Source: Intestinimonas butyriciproducens
GTDB lineage: Bacteria > Bacillota > Clostridia > Oscillospirales > Butyricicoccaceae
DNA: 64,000 nucleotides
Assembly: GCF_016901775.1 (NCBI RefSeq)
Contig: NZ_JACJKW010000017.1
Location: 1-64,000 of the forward strand
Direction: 5' to 3'
This document shows positions 50,155 through 58,900 of this stretch, in pieces (the first letter of the stretch is position 1; every line of letters begins with the position of its first letter). Made by a program: the position numbers and the translations under genes. Below the pieces are notes generated by a model, which worked only from the letters and a program-made list of their open reading frames with translations, ran no database searches and was not told the DNA's origin.

Positions 50155-50577
50155 TCAAAACATATCGCGGAACAGTTCGCTCTCGATGTCAGCAACATCA
50201 TCCAGAGGGATTTTTGTCCCGTCTGTGAGCATCATCCAGCGCTCATACTCGTCTATCCTTTTGAGGTTTCCGATCTTTGTCAAATACGCTCCGCCGGACT
50301 TTTTTGCATCCGGGACAAAGTAGGTGACGGTCAGGGCGGGATGGTCGCCAAGCCTTTCCATGAGGATCTGCTGCTTCCTGTCCAGCGCCTCTTTTTCCTC
50401 TTCACTGAGGTCAATCTTTTTATCCGTCAGCCGCCCGGTTTCATGAATTGCATCATCGTACCCGGTGAGGGCAGCGAACGGAGAGAACTGCGCAGCCCTG
50501 TCCAGCATCGGCATCTGTGGTCTTTTTGATGAGACATGGTGAGGGAGATTGATGATGTCTTTGTAATCATCGCTCAT
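50155..50577 (-). CDS. YolD-like protein
   Basis: This 140-aa protein reads NLPHHVSSKRPQMPMLDRAAQFSPFAALTGYDDAIHETGRLT, the YolD family signature, and ends in a beta-rich part (YLTKIGNLKRIDEYERWMMLTDGTKIPLDDVADIESELF). YolD-like proteins are encoded next to Y-family polymerases (YqjX/UvrX, ImuB types) and may regulate them. Its ATG overlaps the polymerase stop by four bases. No HTH or membrane segment is seen. Confidence 0.82.
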   Translation of the reverse strand: MSDDYKDIINLPHHVSSKRPQMPMLDRAAQFSPFAALTGYDDAIHETGRLTDKKIDLSEEEKEALDRKQQILMERLGDHPALTVTYFVPDAKKSGGAYLTKIGNLKRIDEYERWMMLTDGTKIPLDDVADIESELFRDMF

Positions 50578-52082
50578 GCCTTGTGACCTCCAATCTGCGC
50601 GTTCCGGTCCTTTGCCGTCGCTCCCTCCGAAAGATTCATCCCCTTGAGAATGGCATTCTTCCCAAACTTCTTTTTGATGGTGAGCATGGCTTGCTGAACT
50701 TTCTTTTCCCGTGCCAGCTCTTCGTCTTCCTGCTTGCGCTTCGCGTCGAGCGCAGCATAATCGGTGAAAAGGTCAAGCTGCTCATAATCGCCCTTGGAAG
50801 AAGGGGCGGAGGCTTCGTCGATCACATGGGTCGCTGTGATGTTCAGCCGCCGGATAAGCAAGCTCTTGTCTGCGATCCGGTCAAACAATTCCCCGGCAGC
50901 ATCCATGATCTGCTTCGTGGAAGAGGTGTAGCGTTCCAGATTGATTGTGCCGTGGGCGTGTTTCGGTATCTGCCGATCGTAGTGGTCCTTCACGACTTCG
51001 CCGTGATACTTTCTCCGGCGCTCCGGGTCTGTCAAGTTCTCAATGTCATAGCCTATCGTGACAACGAGCTGGTCGGTGACAAAGCCCTTGCTCACTAAAT
51101 CCATTGAAAGGCTATCCGCCATCTCCCGAAGGACGAGCCGCGCCTTGTTTGCCTCATAAGGCTGGTGTAGCACCTGTCCCGATCCCAAGCTGTTACTTTC
51201 CGGCTTATAAGCCTTGACAGCTTCAACCGTGCAAGGCTCCCAGCCCCAAGCATGGTCGATTAGCAGTTCCGCGTTCTTTCCGAAAAGCTTGTAAAGCAAG
51301 TCCTCATCCGTGACGGAGCGGCGGGCGACATCGCCCATCGTGAACATCCCGTTCTCTTCAAGCTTCTTGGTATATCCTTTGCCTACCCGCCAGAAGTCGG
51401 TGAGCGGCTGGTGTGACCAAAGCGTCTTGCGATAGCTCATCTCATCCAGCTCGGCAATGCGGACTCCGTTCTTATCTGCCGGAATGTGCTTGGCGACAAT
51501 ATCCATCGCCACTTTGCAGAGGTAGAGGTTTGTGCCAATTCCCGCAGTTGCTGTAATACCGGTTGTCGAGAGGACATCGAGAATGATCTTCATGGCAAGG
51601 TCATGGGGAGACAGCTTGTAGGTGGCGAGGTAGTCGGTGACATCCATGAACACTTCGTCGATAGAGTAGACGATGATGTCCTCAGGTGCGACATACTTCA
51701 TGTAAACCTGATAGATACGGGTGCTGTACTCCATGTAGTATGCCATGCGCGGCGGCGCAATGATGAAGTCAATAGCGAGGGACGGGTTCTCTTGCAGCTC
51801 AGAGAAGAGGTACGACGAACCTTCCAGCTTTCGCCCCGGCGCGTCATGCTGCCGCCCTGCGTTTGCCTCCTTGACGCGCTGCTTGACTTCAAAGAGCCTC
51901 CCGCGCCCGGAAATGCCGTAGCTCTTGAGAGAGGGCGTGACTGCAAGGCAGATGGTCTTGTCCGTCCGGCTCTCATCCGCAACGACGAGGTTTGTGTCCA
52001 ACGGGTCTAAGCCGCGCTCACGGCACTCAACCGAAGCATAAAAGCTTTTCAGGTCGATTGCGATGTATGTGCGTTCCGTCAT
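50574..52082 (-). CDS. Y-family DNA polymerase (UvrX/DinB type)
   Basis: The 502-aa polymerase begins TYIAIDLKSFYASVECRERGLDPLDTNLVVAD, with the first catalytic Asp and steric-gate Phe/Tyr region, and has the SIDEVFMDVTDYL motif (about residue 140) with the other catalytic acids. The little-finger domain follows. QLDLFTDY near residue 440 resembles a clamp-binding QLxLF motif. Such error-prone polymerases on plasmids and ICEs support SOS repair. ATG 52082 is taken, since the longer frame lacks an SD. It is coupled to yolD. Confidence 0.9.
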   Translation of the reverse strand: MTERTYIAIDLKSFYASVECRERGLDPLDTNLVVADESRTDKTICLAVTPSLKSYGISGRGRLFEVKQRVKEANAGRQHDAPGRKLEGSSYLFSELQENPSLAIDFIIAPPRMAYYMEYSTRIYQVYMKYVAPEDIIVYSIDEVFMDVTDYLATYKLSPHDLAMKIILDVLSTTGITATAGIGTNLYLCKVAMDIVAKHIPADKNGVRIAELDEMSYRKTLWSHQPLTDFWRVGKGYTKKLEENGMFTMGDVARRSVTDEDLLYKLFGKNAELLIDHAWGWEPCTVEAVKAYKPESNSLGSGQVLHQPYEANKARLVLREMADSLSMDLVSKGFVTDQLVVTIGYDIENLTDPERRRKYHGEVVKDHYDRQIPKHAHGTINLERYTSSTKQIMDAAGELFDRIADKSLLIRRLNITATHVIDEASAPSSKGDYEQLDLFTDYAALDAKRKQEDEELAREKKVQQAMLTIKKKFGKNAILKGMNLSEGATAKDRNAQIGGHKA

Positions 52083-52117
52083 GCTCCGGCTGCCTCCTTT
52101 CGTTCTGTTGCTAAACC

Positions 52118-52732
52118 TCAATATCCCAAAGCCCCATTTATAAGGACGATCTCATATTCCGCTCCGGTTGGTTTGTTCCATAACACAGAAAGATTCCTGC
52201 AAATGCGTTCGGGACTGTTGCAGTTATAACATTTATCAGCTTTTATGGTACAAGGTGTTTTTCTGTTTAATCGCTTGGCATTCAGGGGAGCGGCCACATT
52301 ACGAGCACGATAGATAGCCGATTCCAGATCCTTTGTGATTTTATTTACTCCTACGAGCAAATAAACTTTAGAAGGGCCGTAGGATATAGCCGCAACTCTG
52401 TTGCCTGTATTATCTATATTTACGATTTCACCGGTTTCGGATATGCCGTTGACAGAGCTGATATAAATTTCTGCACGAGAAGCTGCCGTTCGTGTTTCCA
52501 TCACAGACATTTCCGCAGGTTTTTCATCGTGCCAATAAACGGTATTATGCTTTGACAGCATTTCAAACAGGTTCATTTGATGAGCAGTGACAGAACCGCC
52601 GATGCCGACCGTCTTCCCGTCAATTTCCTTGTTCATATACTCTGCTGCAAGTTCTTTACAATCGAAAACAGATACGATATATCCTTTTTTCTCTAATGCT
52701 GATTTAATTTTTGAAAAGTCATATTTAGACAT
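52118..52732 (-). CDS. LUD-domain (DUF162/LutC-like) protein
   Basis: This 204-aa protein has the LUD pattern: KIKSALEKKGYIVSVFDCKELAAEYMNKEIDGKTVGIGGSVTAHQMNLFEML, SSVNGISETGEIVNIDNTGNRVAAISYGPSKVYLLVGVNKI. The C-terminal part has Cys residues (CYNCNSPERIC) that could hold an Fe-S cluster or zinc. LUD proteins are linked with lactate use (LutC), but the single-gene form here is probably something else and its role is open. GGAGGAAAA precedes ATG 52732. It begins 36 bp upstream of the polymerase start, likely in the same operon. Confidence 0.78.
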   Translation of the reverse strand: MSKYDFSKIKSALEKKGYIVSVFDCKELAAEYMNKEIDGKTVGIGGSVTAHQMNLFEMLSKHNTVYWHDEKPAEMSVMETRTAASRAEIYISSVNGISETGEIVNIDNTGNRVAAISYGPSKVYLLVGVNKITKDLESAIYRARNVAAPLNAKRLNRKTPCTIKADKCYNCNSPERICRNLSVLWNKPTGAEYEIVLINGALGY

Positions 52733-52764
52733 TGATTTTCCTCCACAAATCCCGGGGCGTTCTC

Positions 52765-53759
52765 TCACTCTCCAAGCAAACTCTGGTCAAAGGCAAACAG
52801 AGCCTCGTTGATCTCGAAAACATTGTAGTTCCCGTGCTCGATGAAATACTCAATGATGATGTCAAACTTGTTGGAGTGCGAGAGGGCAAAGCCCGCCTTC
52901 ATGAGCATTTCTTTCGTTTCATCCAACGGAAGCTCTAAGGCAATCGCAAAGGCGAGCGCCGTGGGCTTTGACGGCTTATACAGCCGGTCGCTGCGGATCT
53001 TTGAAAAGAGCTTCCGGTCGATGTTCGCTTTCTTGTAGCACTGCGCGTCAGTCATGCCTTTCTCGTCAATCTTACGAAGGAGCATTTCAGAAAAGCTCTC
53101 GTCGATCTGCGAAAGAGCATCGTCAAGGCTTTTCGTGCTTGCCGCCATTGGAGCGCCGAATATTGCTTCCTCCGGTTCATCCGAAAGCATCTGCATCCGG
53201 CGAAGCTGTGAAGCGCGGCTATCCGTATGCGCGTCCACATAGGTATCGTCTATGTATGCGGCAATGTCGGAGAATAGCTTCTCGCTGATCTGATATGCCT
53301 TGCGGTCGAAGATGACAATGTAGACGGTCATGTCATTTTCCAGAAGAAAGTCGCTGATCGTGTCAATGGCAACCTTCAATGCCTGGTCTTTCGGATAGCC
53401 GTAGATGCCCGACGAGATCAGCGGAAAGGCAACCGTCTCGCAGCCGTGCTCCTTTGCCAGTGCCAATGAAGTTCGGTAACAGGAGACAAGTTTTTCCGTT
53501 CTCCGTGGTTGCCGTCCCGCCAGCGCGGTCCGACGGCATGGATCACATACTTACAGGGCAGTCTATATCCCTTTGTGATTTTCGCGCTGCCGGTTTCGCA
53601 GCCTCCCAGCGTCTTACACTCGGCAAGCAGCTCCGGCCCTGCAGCCCGGTGGATGCAGCCGTCAACACCGCCGCCTCCCAGAAGGGAGCTGTTCGCTGCA
53701 TTGACGATAGCATCTACCTTCATTTTTGTGATGTCGTTTCGTACAATTTGAAGAGGCAC
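52765..53759 (-). pseudogene. Macrodomain protein, frameshifted at a poly-A tract
   Basis: The N-terminal frame (start GTG 53759) gives a macrodomain: [45 protein letters not shown]...[17 protein letters not shown]. The second frame, from about 53490, continues with [45 protein letters not shown] and a C-terminal helical domain (about 150 aa, MTDAQCYKKANIDRKLFSKIRSD, HTH-like). They join perfectly if the AAAAA run (plus-strand T5 at 53491-53495) had six bases. As written it is split: inactive, phase-variable, or a sequencing slip. Macrodomains of this kind remove O-acetyl-ADP-ribose or ADP-ribose. Confidence 0.82.
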
Positions 53760-53827
53760 ATTACCACCCGCCTTTCTGTTCTTCGCATTTCATTTTTCAT
53801 CTGTCTCAATATCTCGAAAAAGAGAAA

Positions 53828-54052
53828 TCAAATACGAGATGTGCCGTTTCTATAATCAAATAGAATCAAGCCACATTCTTTGCAGATAAAACCTGAAAAG
53901 TCGGTCCCCATAAATGCTTTTCTGGCAATCATGACATCATCTTCGCATTCCGGGTTCATTGAAATCTTATGTTTCCTTTTATTAAATGCGACAATCCTTT
54001 CAGTTTGCAGATAACCTGACTTCATATCTTTTCCGCATTTAGGACATTTCAT
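53828..54052 (-). CDS. Small zinc-ribbon protein (DUF6487-like)
   Basis: This 74-aa protein starts MKCPKCGKDMKSGYLQTERIVAFNKRKHKISMNPE and ends with FICKECGLILFDYRN: two CxxC pairs forming a zinc ribbon. PF20097/DUF6487-like proteins have this layout; function is unknown. ATG 54052 is preferred over TTG 54106, because the zinc ribbon starts right there. It lies between the MBL hydrolase and the macrodomain gene. Confidence 0.65.
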   Translation of the reverse strand: MKCPKCGKDMKSGYLQTERIVAFNKRKHKISMNPECEDDVMIARKAFMGTDFSGFICKECGLILFDYRNGTSRI

Positions 54053-54072
54053 AGCCACTACACCTTTACCCT

Positions 54073-54969
54073 TTAATCCTTCGATGAATGAGAATTTGCT
54101 TGCCAAAGCATCTGATTATCGTCAAAGCAGAAGACAAGGCTTTTCTCTTCATACATACTTGAAAGATACGAACGAAGCGTGCTGCCGATGAGTGCGTATT
54201 GTTGTGCCGTCATTTGAAGATGATAAACTTCAAAAATCTGCTTTAATAGCATCTCGAATGTAATTGGGGCACTGCATATCTCAAGGATTTTTCTCTTCAC
54301 TTCGGAGATTGCCTTTATGTTGAGTTCAATTATCCCTTGAATATTTTCCATCACGGGCGCGTGTGACGGTACAAAGCGCTCTGCGCGCAATGCTTGAAGA
54401 GAGGATAATGTTTTCAGCGCAACATCTGGATTCCATAGGTAGCCAATGCCGTATTTTTCAAGCGTTTCTGCGGATGATACGCTGTCTGCAATATAAGCGG
54501 TTCCATCACTTGTTTTGAATCCAACCATTTCAAAGCAGTGCCCAGGTAAGTCAAACATATTGATACCCGCTGGTAAACTTTCACTGGTTAATGGAAGTAC
54601 CTGGCTTTCTTGTGCCATCAAAAACTTGTGCTTTAGCTCTTTGAACGGAAGCCCGCCATAAAGGCCAATCGGTTCCAAAAGCGGGGTGTTCGCGTAGGCG
54701 CATTCCATCCCTTTTGCATATATATTGCACCCGGTCTTTTCTTGCAAAAAGTGATTTCCGCCGATGTGATCGGCATGAGAATGAGTGTTAAATATAGCTC
54801 TTAACTTCCACTTATTAGAGTCAAGAATGCGATAAACCTTTTTTCCTGCATCCTTATCACTCCCACTGTCAATCAGAACAACTTCGTCATCGGAAACCCT
54901 GATCAAGCCAATCTTCGCAGGGCAGTCAATGTAATAATCATGTTCTGTTAGCTGTATTAACTCGTACAT
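54073..54969 (-). CDS. MBL-fold metallohydrolase
   Basis: The 298-aa enzyme has the metallo-beta-lactamase motif THSHADHIGGNHFLQ (about 58-72), the third His in LPGHCFEMVGF, the bridging Asp in YIADSV and the last His in VPSHAPV. The fold covers the first 210 residues; the C-terminal part (IIELNIKAISEVKRKILEICSAP...ALIGSTLRSYLSSMYEEKSLVF) looks like a winged-helix. It belongs to the glyoxalase II-like group of MBL proteins with unknown substrate. ATG 54969 lies after a short AT-rich gap. Confidence 0.85.
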   Translation of the reverse strand: MYELIQLTEHDYYIDCPAKIGLIRVSDDEVVLIDSGSDKDAGKKVYRILDSNKWKLRAIFNTHSHADHIGGNHFLQEKTGCNIYAKGMECAYANTPLLEPIGLYGGLPFKELKHKFLMAQESQVLPLTSESLPAGINMFDLPGHCFEMVGFKTSDGTAYIADSVSSAETLEKYGIGYLWNPDVALKTLSSLQALRAERFVPSHAPVMENIQGIIELNIKAISEVKRKILEICSAPITFEMLLKQIFEVYHLQMTAQQYALIGSTLRSYLSSMYEEKSLVFCFDDNQMLWQANSHSSKD

Positions 54970-55034
54970 ATCTTGTCTCCCTTTTTGCGGTTCTGTTCTG
55001 CTTCATCCTCATCAATTTGATGGATGAGAACTAT

Positions 55035-55340
55035 TCATTCTTCCGTCTCTACAATGCCATAGTCAATTAGGATGTTCTTATCGGCATTCGGCGGATAGAC
55101 GATCCCCATCATCTCATACTGATAGCGCCGCACCTTCCGAAAGTCTTTGACCGGCTCAGGTGCGTAGGCCGCTGTTTCGCAGTGCTCATACTCCGGCATA
55201 CCGGCAAGGTCATCCGCTGCCGCTTTAATCAGGGCATCGGCCACATCATCAATGTTCTTTCCGGTTTCAACAGCCACCAGCTCATGCTTTTTAATATCCT
55301 TATCAAGATCGCCAAAAGAGCGATAGAGAATATATTTCAT
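55035..55340 (-). CDS. Small ICE protein, function unknown
   Basis: A 101-aa soluble protein (MKYILYRSFGDLDKDIKKHELVAVETGKNIDDVADALIKAAADDLAGMPEYEHCETAAYAPEPVKDFRKVRRYQYEMMGIVYPP) with no signal or membrane segment. It overlaps the upstream gene by four bases (ATGA). I do not recognise the family. Similar small proteins with DLDKDIKKHELVAV openings occur in ICE cargo, but nothing is known of the role. Confidence 0.55.
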   Translation of the reverse strand: MKYILYRSFGDLDKDIKKHELVAVETGKNIDDVADALIKAAADDLAGMPEYEHCETAAYAPEPVKDFRKVRRYQYEMMGIVYPPNADKNILIDYGIVETEE

Positions 55341-56056
55341 GACTCTTGTTCCTCCACATTCTTTTCTTCTTCCAGTACATTTTCCAGAAGTACCGTCAGC
55401 GTTGCAGCGATTTTCTCAAGTTTCATCGCTTCTTCTTCATCCTGCTGCATCAAATAACGGATTGCAGCCTTGAAGGCCGTTGTTCTGTCCACTTGGGTTT
55501 CGCTATCAAATCGGTCAAGGATTTCATTGATCAACTGGACAACTGCCTCTTCCTCCGGGGACAACTCCGGTATGTCAAACATGGAGGCCAGTTCTTCATC
55601 CTCCATAAGCGTCTCATATTTGAGGTAGGAGCGGTATTCTTCGGACATCAGCTCTTCAAAATAGTTGATCATGATATGGACACGGTACCCGCCGCCTTTT
55701 TCCGGCGTGATGCAAAGGTAGTGCGCTTTTTCACCGATGTCTTTTACGAAGGACATATCCTCTGCATCGTCAAATTCCAGCATTCTCAAATAGAGGTCGA
55801 TGTGCGCGTCCCAGTGCTCATAGTCCACAACGCCGCGAATCCTTCCGTGATGCCGCTTTGCATAGTCATCGCACCGGTTGAGCAGATAGTCGTAATTTTC
55901 CTTATCCTTAGGTACAACCACCTTCGGGATTGCGTCCATTTTCTTTGTAAACTCTTCCATAAATCCGCCAGGGGCAAAGGCTCGCTCAAATACAGCCGTT
56001 GCGCGGTCATCTTTTTCTACAATCTCATAATTGCGTTCAAATACGGTATTTTCCAT
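55337..56056 (-). CDS. Acidic ICE protein, function unknown
   Basis: The 239-aa product (start ATG 56056 after GGAGAAATATAAA; ATG 56071 upstream is possible) is helical and acidic, with a central beta-rich YEHWDAHIDLYLRMLEFDDAEDMSFVKDIGEKAHYLCITPEKGGGYRVHIMINYF. The tail (LLENVLEEEKNVEEQES) is a coiled coil. It is coupled to the downstream small gene. I see no known domain. Confidence 0.5.
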   Translation of the reverse strand: MENTVFERNYEIVEKDDRATAVFERAFAPGGFMEEFTKKMDAIPKVVVPKDKENYDYLLNRCDDYAKRHHGRIRGVVDYEHWDAHIDLYLRMLEFDDAEDMSFVKDIGEKAHYLCITPEKGGGYRVHIMINYFEELMSEEYRSYLKYETLMEDEELASMFDIPELSPEEEAVVQLINEILDRFDSETQVDRTTAFKAAIRYLMQQDEEEAMKLEKIAATLTVLLENVLEEEKNVEEQES

Positions 56057-56092
56057 TTTATATTTCTCCATGCAAATTCTATTGGTTCCGAC

Positions 56093-56578
56093 TCACCTTG
56101 TTGGCAACGGGATGTTCAAAAGGAACATCGCAGCTAACGCCAAAATCCACGGAAGAAAAATGACAGGCAGAAGCAGGATTGCTTTGTGGTTCTCATAATG
56201 GTATTCCTCCACCGAAAACAGCTTGCGGGGATTATCCAAATAGTACAGATACAGATAAACAGGTGGTCTGGTTGGTTCTTTGAAGTAGGCGTGATATTCT
56301 CGCTCTTCACCCTGTAATTCGTAATGGTAGGTAGCGCTCCAATCGTACTTTCCAACTTCGCCTTTTGGATGCTTTTTAACAAGAGCTGCCTTAATCACAT
56401 GATCCCTGCTTCGCGCAATATCCCGCTTGCGCTCCCAGCTCAGACGGGATGAGACTTTCCCATAAAGCGGAATGGCAATAATATAACCGCCAATTAGAAT
56501 CGCAAATACAATTCCCCATTTTAACCAGTTGATGGGATCATCTGAAAATACTCCGATCAGCGCTTCTGTTATACTCAT
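56093..56578 (-). CDS. Membrane protein, function unknown
   Basis: This 161-aa protein has one N-terminal membrane segment (WLKWGIVFAILIGGYIIAIPLYG) and one C-terminal segment (AILLLPVIFLPWILALAAMFLL). Between them is a soluble domain with SRDHVIKAALVKKHPKGEVGKYDWSATYHYELQGEEREYHAYF, which looks like a beta sandwich. ATG 56578 with GGAGGTG upstream is chosen over GTG 56584. Family not recognised. Confidence 0.55.
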   Translation of the reverse strand: MSITEALIGVFSDDPINWLKWGIVFAILIGGYIIAIPLYGKVSSRLSWERKRDIARSRDHVIKAALVKKHPKGEVGKYDWSATYHYELQGEEREYHAYFKEPTRPPVYLYLYYLDNPRKLFSVEEYHYENHKAILLLPVIFLPWILALAAMFLLNIPLPTR

Positions 56579-56626
56579 CTTCACACCTCCCGATTTGCTG
56601 TCTCATATCAATACTGAATGTTGCCT

Positions 56627-57433
56627 TCAAGGCATCTGGAAGTTTCGCAGTAAATTAAGGGATAAAATATTCAGATACAGATAGCCCAGCTCTGAAATAT
56701 AGTCAATATCAATTTCAATCAACCTGTCCTGGAGCTGGTTGAAGACAAGCCTCATCAAATCCATCTCCGGCGCAGTATCAAACAGCTTTAAGCTGTGGAT
56801 CGCTTTCTCAGCTTCGTCCCATGTTTGGGATGCCTCGACCTCAGCGCTGGTCATCACCGCTGTTAGAATCTCGCTCACAAGCAGCTTGCCGTCCAGCTGG
56901 TTGATCTCGTCCCTGAGTTGGGCGAGCATTTTCTTCTTGTCCCGTATCGGAAAGATGTCGCAGTTATCATCGCATTCAATCGCAATAATCTCTGCAATGC
57001 ACTCCCGCCAGACGGCATATCCGGCGTTGATCATGCCGTCTTCCTCGTTGGAATGCGCATAGCCTTCACAGTATTCGTCATAAAAGCTTTTCCCATCCAG
57101 TTCATGATGGACGCAGTAAATGTGCGCCAGCTCATGCAGGAAGATATGCAGAAGTTCAACCGGATGGTAGGGTATGTCCGTGCGGAGCAGGATGCCGTCC
57201 TTGCCGCCATTGTCTATCCCGATGAAGGAAGACGCCCGGAAGTCGAAGTAGCCGTCCTCCTGATACCGGTCTTTTAGCCGGTAAGGGAAATACTGAGCGC
57301 AGAACTGCTCAAAGATTTCTTCCTGATCGTCGGTCATAAAACAGGTAAGGATGACATGATCGCGGGAAAAGTCAGCATCCATCTTGTCGTTAAAAATCTC
57401 TATGGCACGGGCAAGATAGGAGTCATAGTTCAA
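56627..57433 (-). CDS. Zincin-like metallopeptidase
   Basis: The 268-aa protein has HIFLHELAHIYCVHHELDGKSFYDEYCEGYAHSNEEDGMINAGYAVWRECIAEIIA (about residue 93-150), giving HExxH with a later Glu in ECIAEIIA as third zinc ligand. The rest is helical. It is the third HExxH-bearing protein within 3 kb, together with the two ImmA-like ones, though it is not of the ImmA family itself by its motif spacing. Target unknown. It lies 28 bp downstream of the ImmA-like gene on the same strand. Confidence 0.65.
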   Translation of the reverse strand: MNYDSYLARAIEIFNDKMDADFSRDHVILTCFMTDDQEEIFEQFCAQYFPYRLKDRYQEDGYFDFRASSFIGIDNGGKDGILLRTDIPYHPVELLHIFLHELAHIYCVHHELDGKSFYDEYCEGYAHSNEEDGMINAGYAVWRECIAEIIAIECDDNCDIFPIRDKKKMLAQLRDEINQLDGKLLVSEILTAVMTSAEVEASQTWDEAEKAIHSLKLFDTAPEMDLMRLVFNQLQDRLIEIDIDYISELGYLYLNILSLNLLRNFQMP

Positions 57434-57460
57434 ATCGTTCGTCGCCTCCCTCTAAGGTCT

Positions 57461-57970
57461 TCATTTCAGGAAGTCGCTCCTATGTTCAATGCGCCGGAGA
57501 TCATATCCGCTTTCCGCCAAGTGGGCAATTTTCAAGGCAACCAAATTGATGTCTGTTCCCATTGCCCGTGCAATCTGCTCGGATGTATAGCCGTAATCAT
57601 AGATGTACTCAAGAATCTCATCGGTGTCGAGCAGGATTTCAGCGGCAACGATGTTCGCCTCATACTCCGGCTTCGTGGTCATGTCATATAACATGAACTC
57701 CTGTATTGCACTTCCTTTTGCCAGATTGCGGTGCAACTGGTCATGCCCAAGCTCATGGGCACAGACAATCCGCTGCATCCGTCCGCTCAGGTTTTCGTTT
57801 ATGAAAATAAATCGGCTGCGCTTGATCACCCGGTACATCCCTTTCAGAGGGCCGAAGTCCTCGCAGAACATGACCTCAATGCCAAGCTGCCGCGCTATGC
57901 TAAACGGATCTCGCGTCCCGCAGCGTTTTACAAGTCTGCTGCCGACCTTCGAGAGATTTTCAGCATTCAT
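57461..57970 (-). CDS. immA: ImmA/IrrE-family metallopeptidase
   Basis: This 169-aa protein has the ImmA pattern: FCEDFGPLKGMYRVIKRSRFIFINENLSGRMQRIVCAHELGHDQLHR with HExxH near residue 69 and EYEANIVAAEILL carrying the third ligand. ATG 57970 is favoured (the longer frame is unsupported). In ICEBs1, ImmA cleaves the repressor ImmR to switch on transfer. Here it lies next to the XRE gene at 58016 on the same strand, matching an ImmR-ImmA pair. Confidence 0.87.
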   Translation of the reverse strand: MNAENLSKVGSRLVKRCGTRDPFSIARQLGIEVMFCEDFGPLKGMYRVIKRSRFIFINENLSGRMQRIVCAHELGHDQLHRNLAKGSAIQEFMLYDMTTKPEYEANIVAAEILLDTDEILEYIYDYGYTSEQIARAMGTDINLVALKIAHLAESGYDLRRIEHRSDFLK

Positions 57971-58015
57971 CGTCTCACCTCCCGCTGATGGAGGCATCGC
58001 AAACAGCGAAGCACC

Positions 58016-58435
58016 TTACTGTTTGCTCGTCCCCTTACGGTATTTCTTCGGAGTGTATTTCTTGTTTTTCGCTTTGGCGATCCAGTAAGCATCGTTCAAC
58101 GCTTTCATCGCGCCATCGAGTGCTTCATCACTGAGCCGTCCACCGGCAAACATACCGGTCACTTCACTGACAAGCTCGTCAATATCTCTGGCTGCTTTGG
58201 AGCCGCCCTGTTCATGAGCCGCTACCACCAGCAAACCGTTTTGCCCAAGCAGATACTCTGGTGTGGTATTCAACGCTTTCGCCAACTTTTCCACAATATC
58301 GAGCTTTGTCGGTTTGCGAGTGCCAAGCTCATAGTGCTGGATGGTTCTCGGTGTCACAGATACTTTTTCGGCGAGCTGCACTTGCGTAAGGTTCGCTTCC
58401 AACCTTTTCTCTTTCAGCTTATCCTTGAAACTCAT
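58016..58435 (-). CDS. immR: ImmR-like XRE repressor
   Basis: The 139-aa repressor has an N-terminal HTH (FKDKLKEKRLEANLTQVQLAEKVSVTPRTIQHYELGTRKPTKLDIVEKLAKALNTTPEYLLG) and a C-terminal region with ARDIDELVSEVTGMFAGGRLSDEALDGAMKALNDAYWIAKAKNKKYTPKKYRKG, often found in XRE repressors of ICEs. It is co-directional with the ImmA-like gene and divergent from the 58640-59870 operon. Repeats of ACGAACAG/CTGTTCAT around the divergent promoter are its likely operators. Confidence 0.85.
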   Translation of the reverse strand: MSFKDKLKEKRLEANLTQVQLAEKVSVTPRTIQHYELGTRKPTKLDIVEKLAKALNTTPEYLLGQNGLLVVAAHEQGGSKAARDIDELVSEVTGMFAGGRLSDEALDGAMKALNDAYWIAKAKNKKYTPKKYRKGTSKQ

Positions 58436-58465
58436 AAGGCACCTCTTTCTAAAACAATTATGGAC

Positions 58466-58568
58466 ACGAACAGAAATTTCGCAAAAGGCATTGACATGAA
58501 ATATCTGTTCATGCTATGCTGTTATCAACGCGAACGCCCCGTTCGTGATTATGATACCACACGAACAG
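58466..58568. promoter_or_regulatory. Divergent switch promoter with repeated operators
   Basis: A plus-strand promoter TTGACA (58491-58496), 18-bp spacer, TATGCT (58515-58520) is overlapped by operator-like words: ACGAACAG (58466 and 58561), CTGTTCAT (58505) and the palindrome CGAACG/CGTTCG (58531-58536 and 58540-58545). They fit binding by the ImmR-like repressor. Confidence 0.7.
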
Positions 58569-58639
58569 TGTGTATGTCAACAGGAATACGGAAGTTATGC
58601 CCGGTTTTGCGTAACTTTTCGAGCACATGGAGGTAGGCT

Positions 58640-58900
58640 ATGACGAACACACATTGCCGAAAGGCGTATGTCTCGGTCAACTTGGATGTTGACGAAGAAG
58701 GAGTATGTCATCCTCGGTTTATCCGTTGGGAAAACGGCCTGATCTTTCAGATTGACCAAATCCTGTACAAATGCCGTGCAGCTTCTAAAAAAGTTGGAGG
58801 CGGCGGTATTCGTTATACTGTGATGATCCGTGGGAGGGAATCGTACCTCTTTCAGGAGGGAACAAAATGGTTTGTAGAAGCAAAGGAGGGAGCCAGATGA
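58640..58900 (+). CDS. Small conserved protein beside the switch
   Basis: This 86-aa protein (HCRKAYVSVNLDVDEEGVCHPRFIRWENGLIFQIDQILYKCRAASKKVGGGGIRYTVMIRGRESYLFQEGTKWFVEAKEG) is beta-rich, like small SH3/OB-type proteins. GGAGGTAGG precedes the ATG. Its stop overlaps the second metallopeptidase gene. It is the first gene under the switch promoter. I do not know its function, but it recurs with such ImmA genes. Confidence 0.65.
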   Translation: MTNTHCRKAYVSVNLDVDEEGVCHPRFIRWENGLIFQIDQILYKCRAASKKVGGGGIRYTVMIRGRESYLFQEGTKWFVEAKEGAR

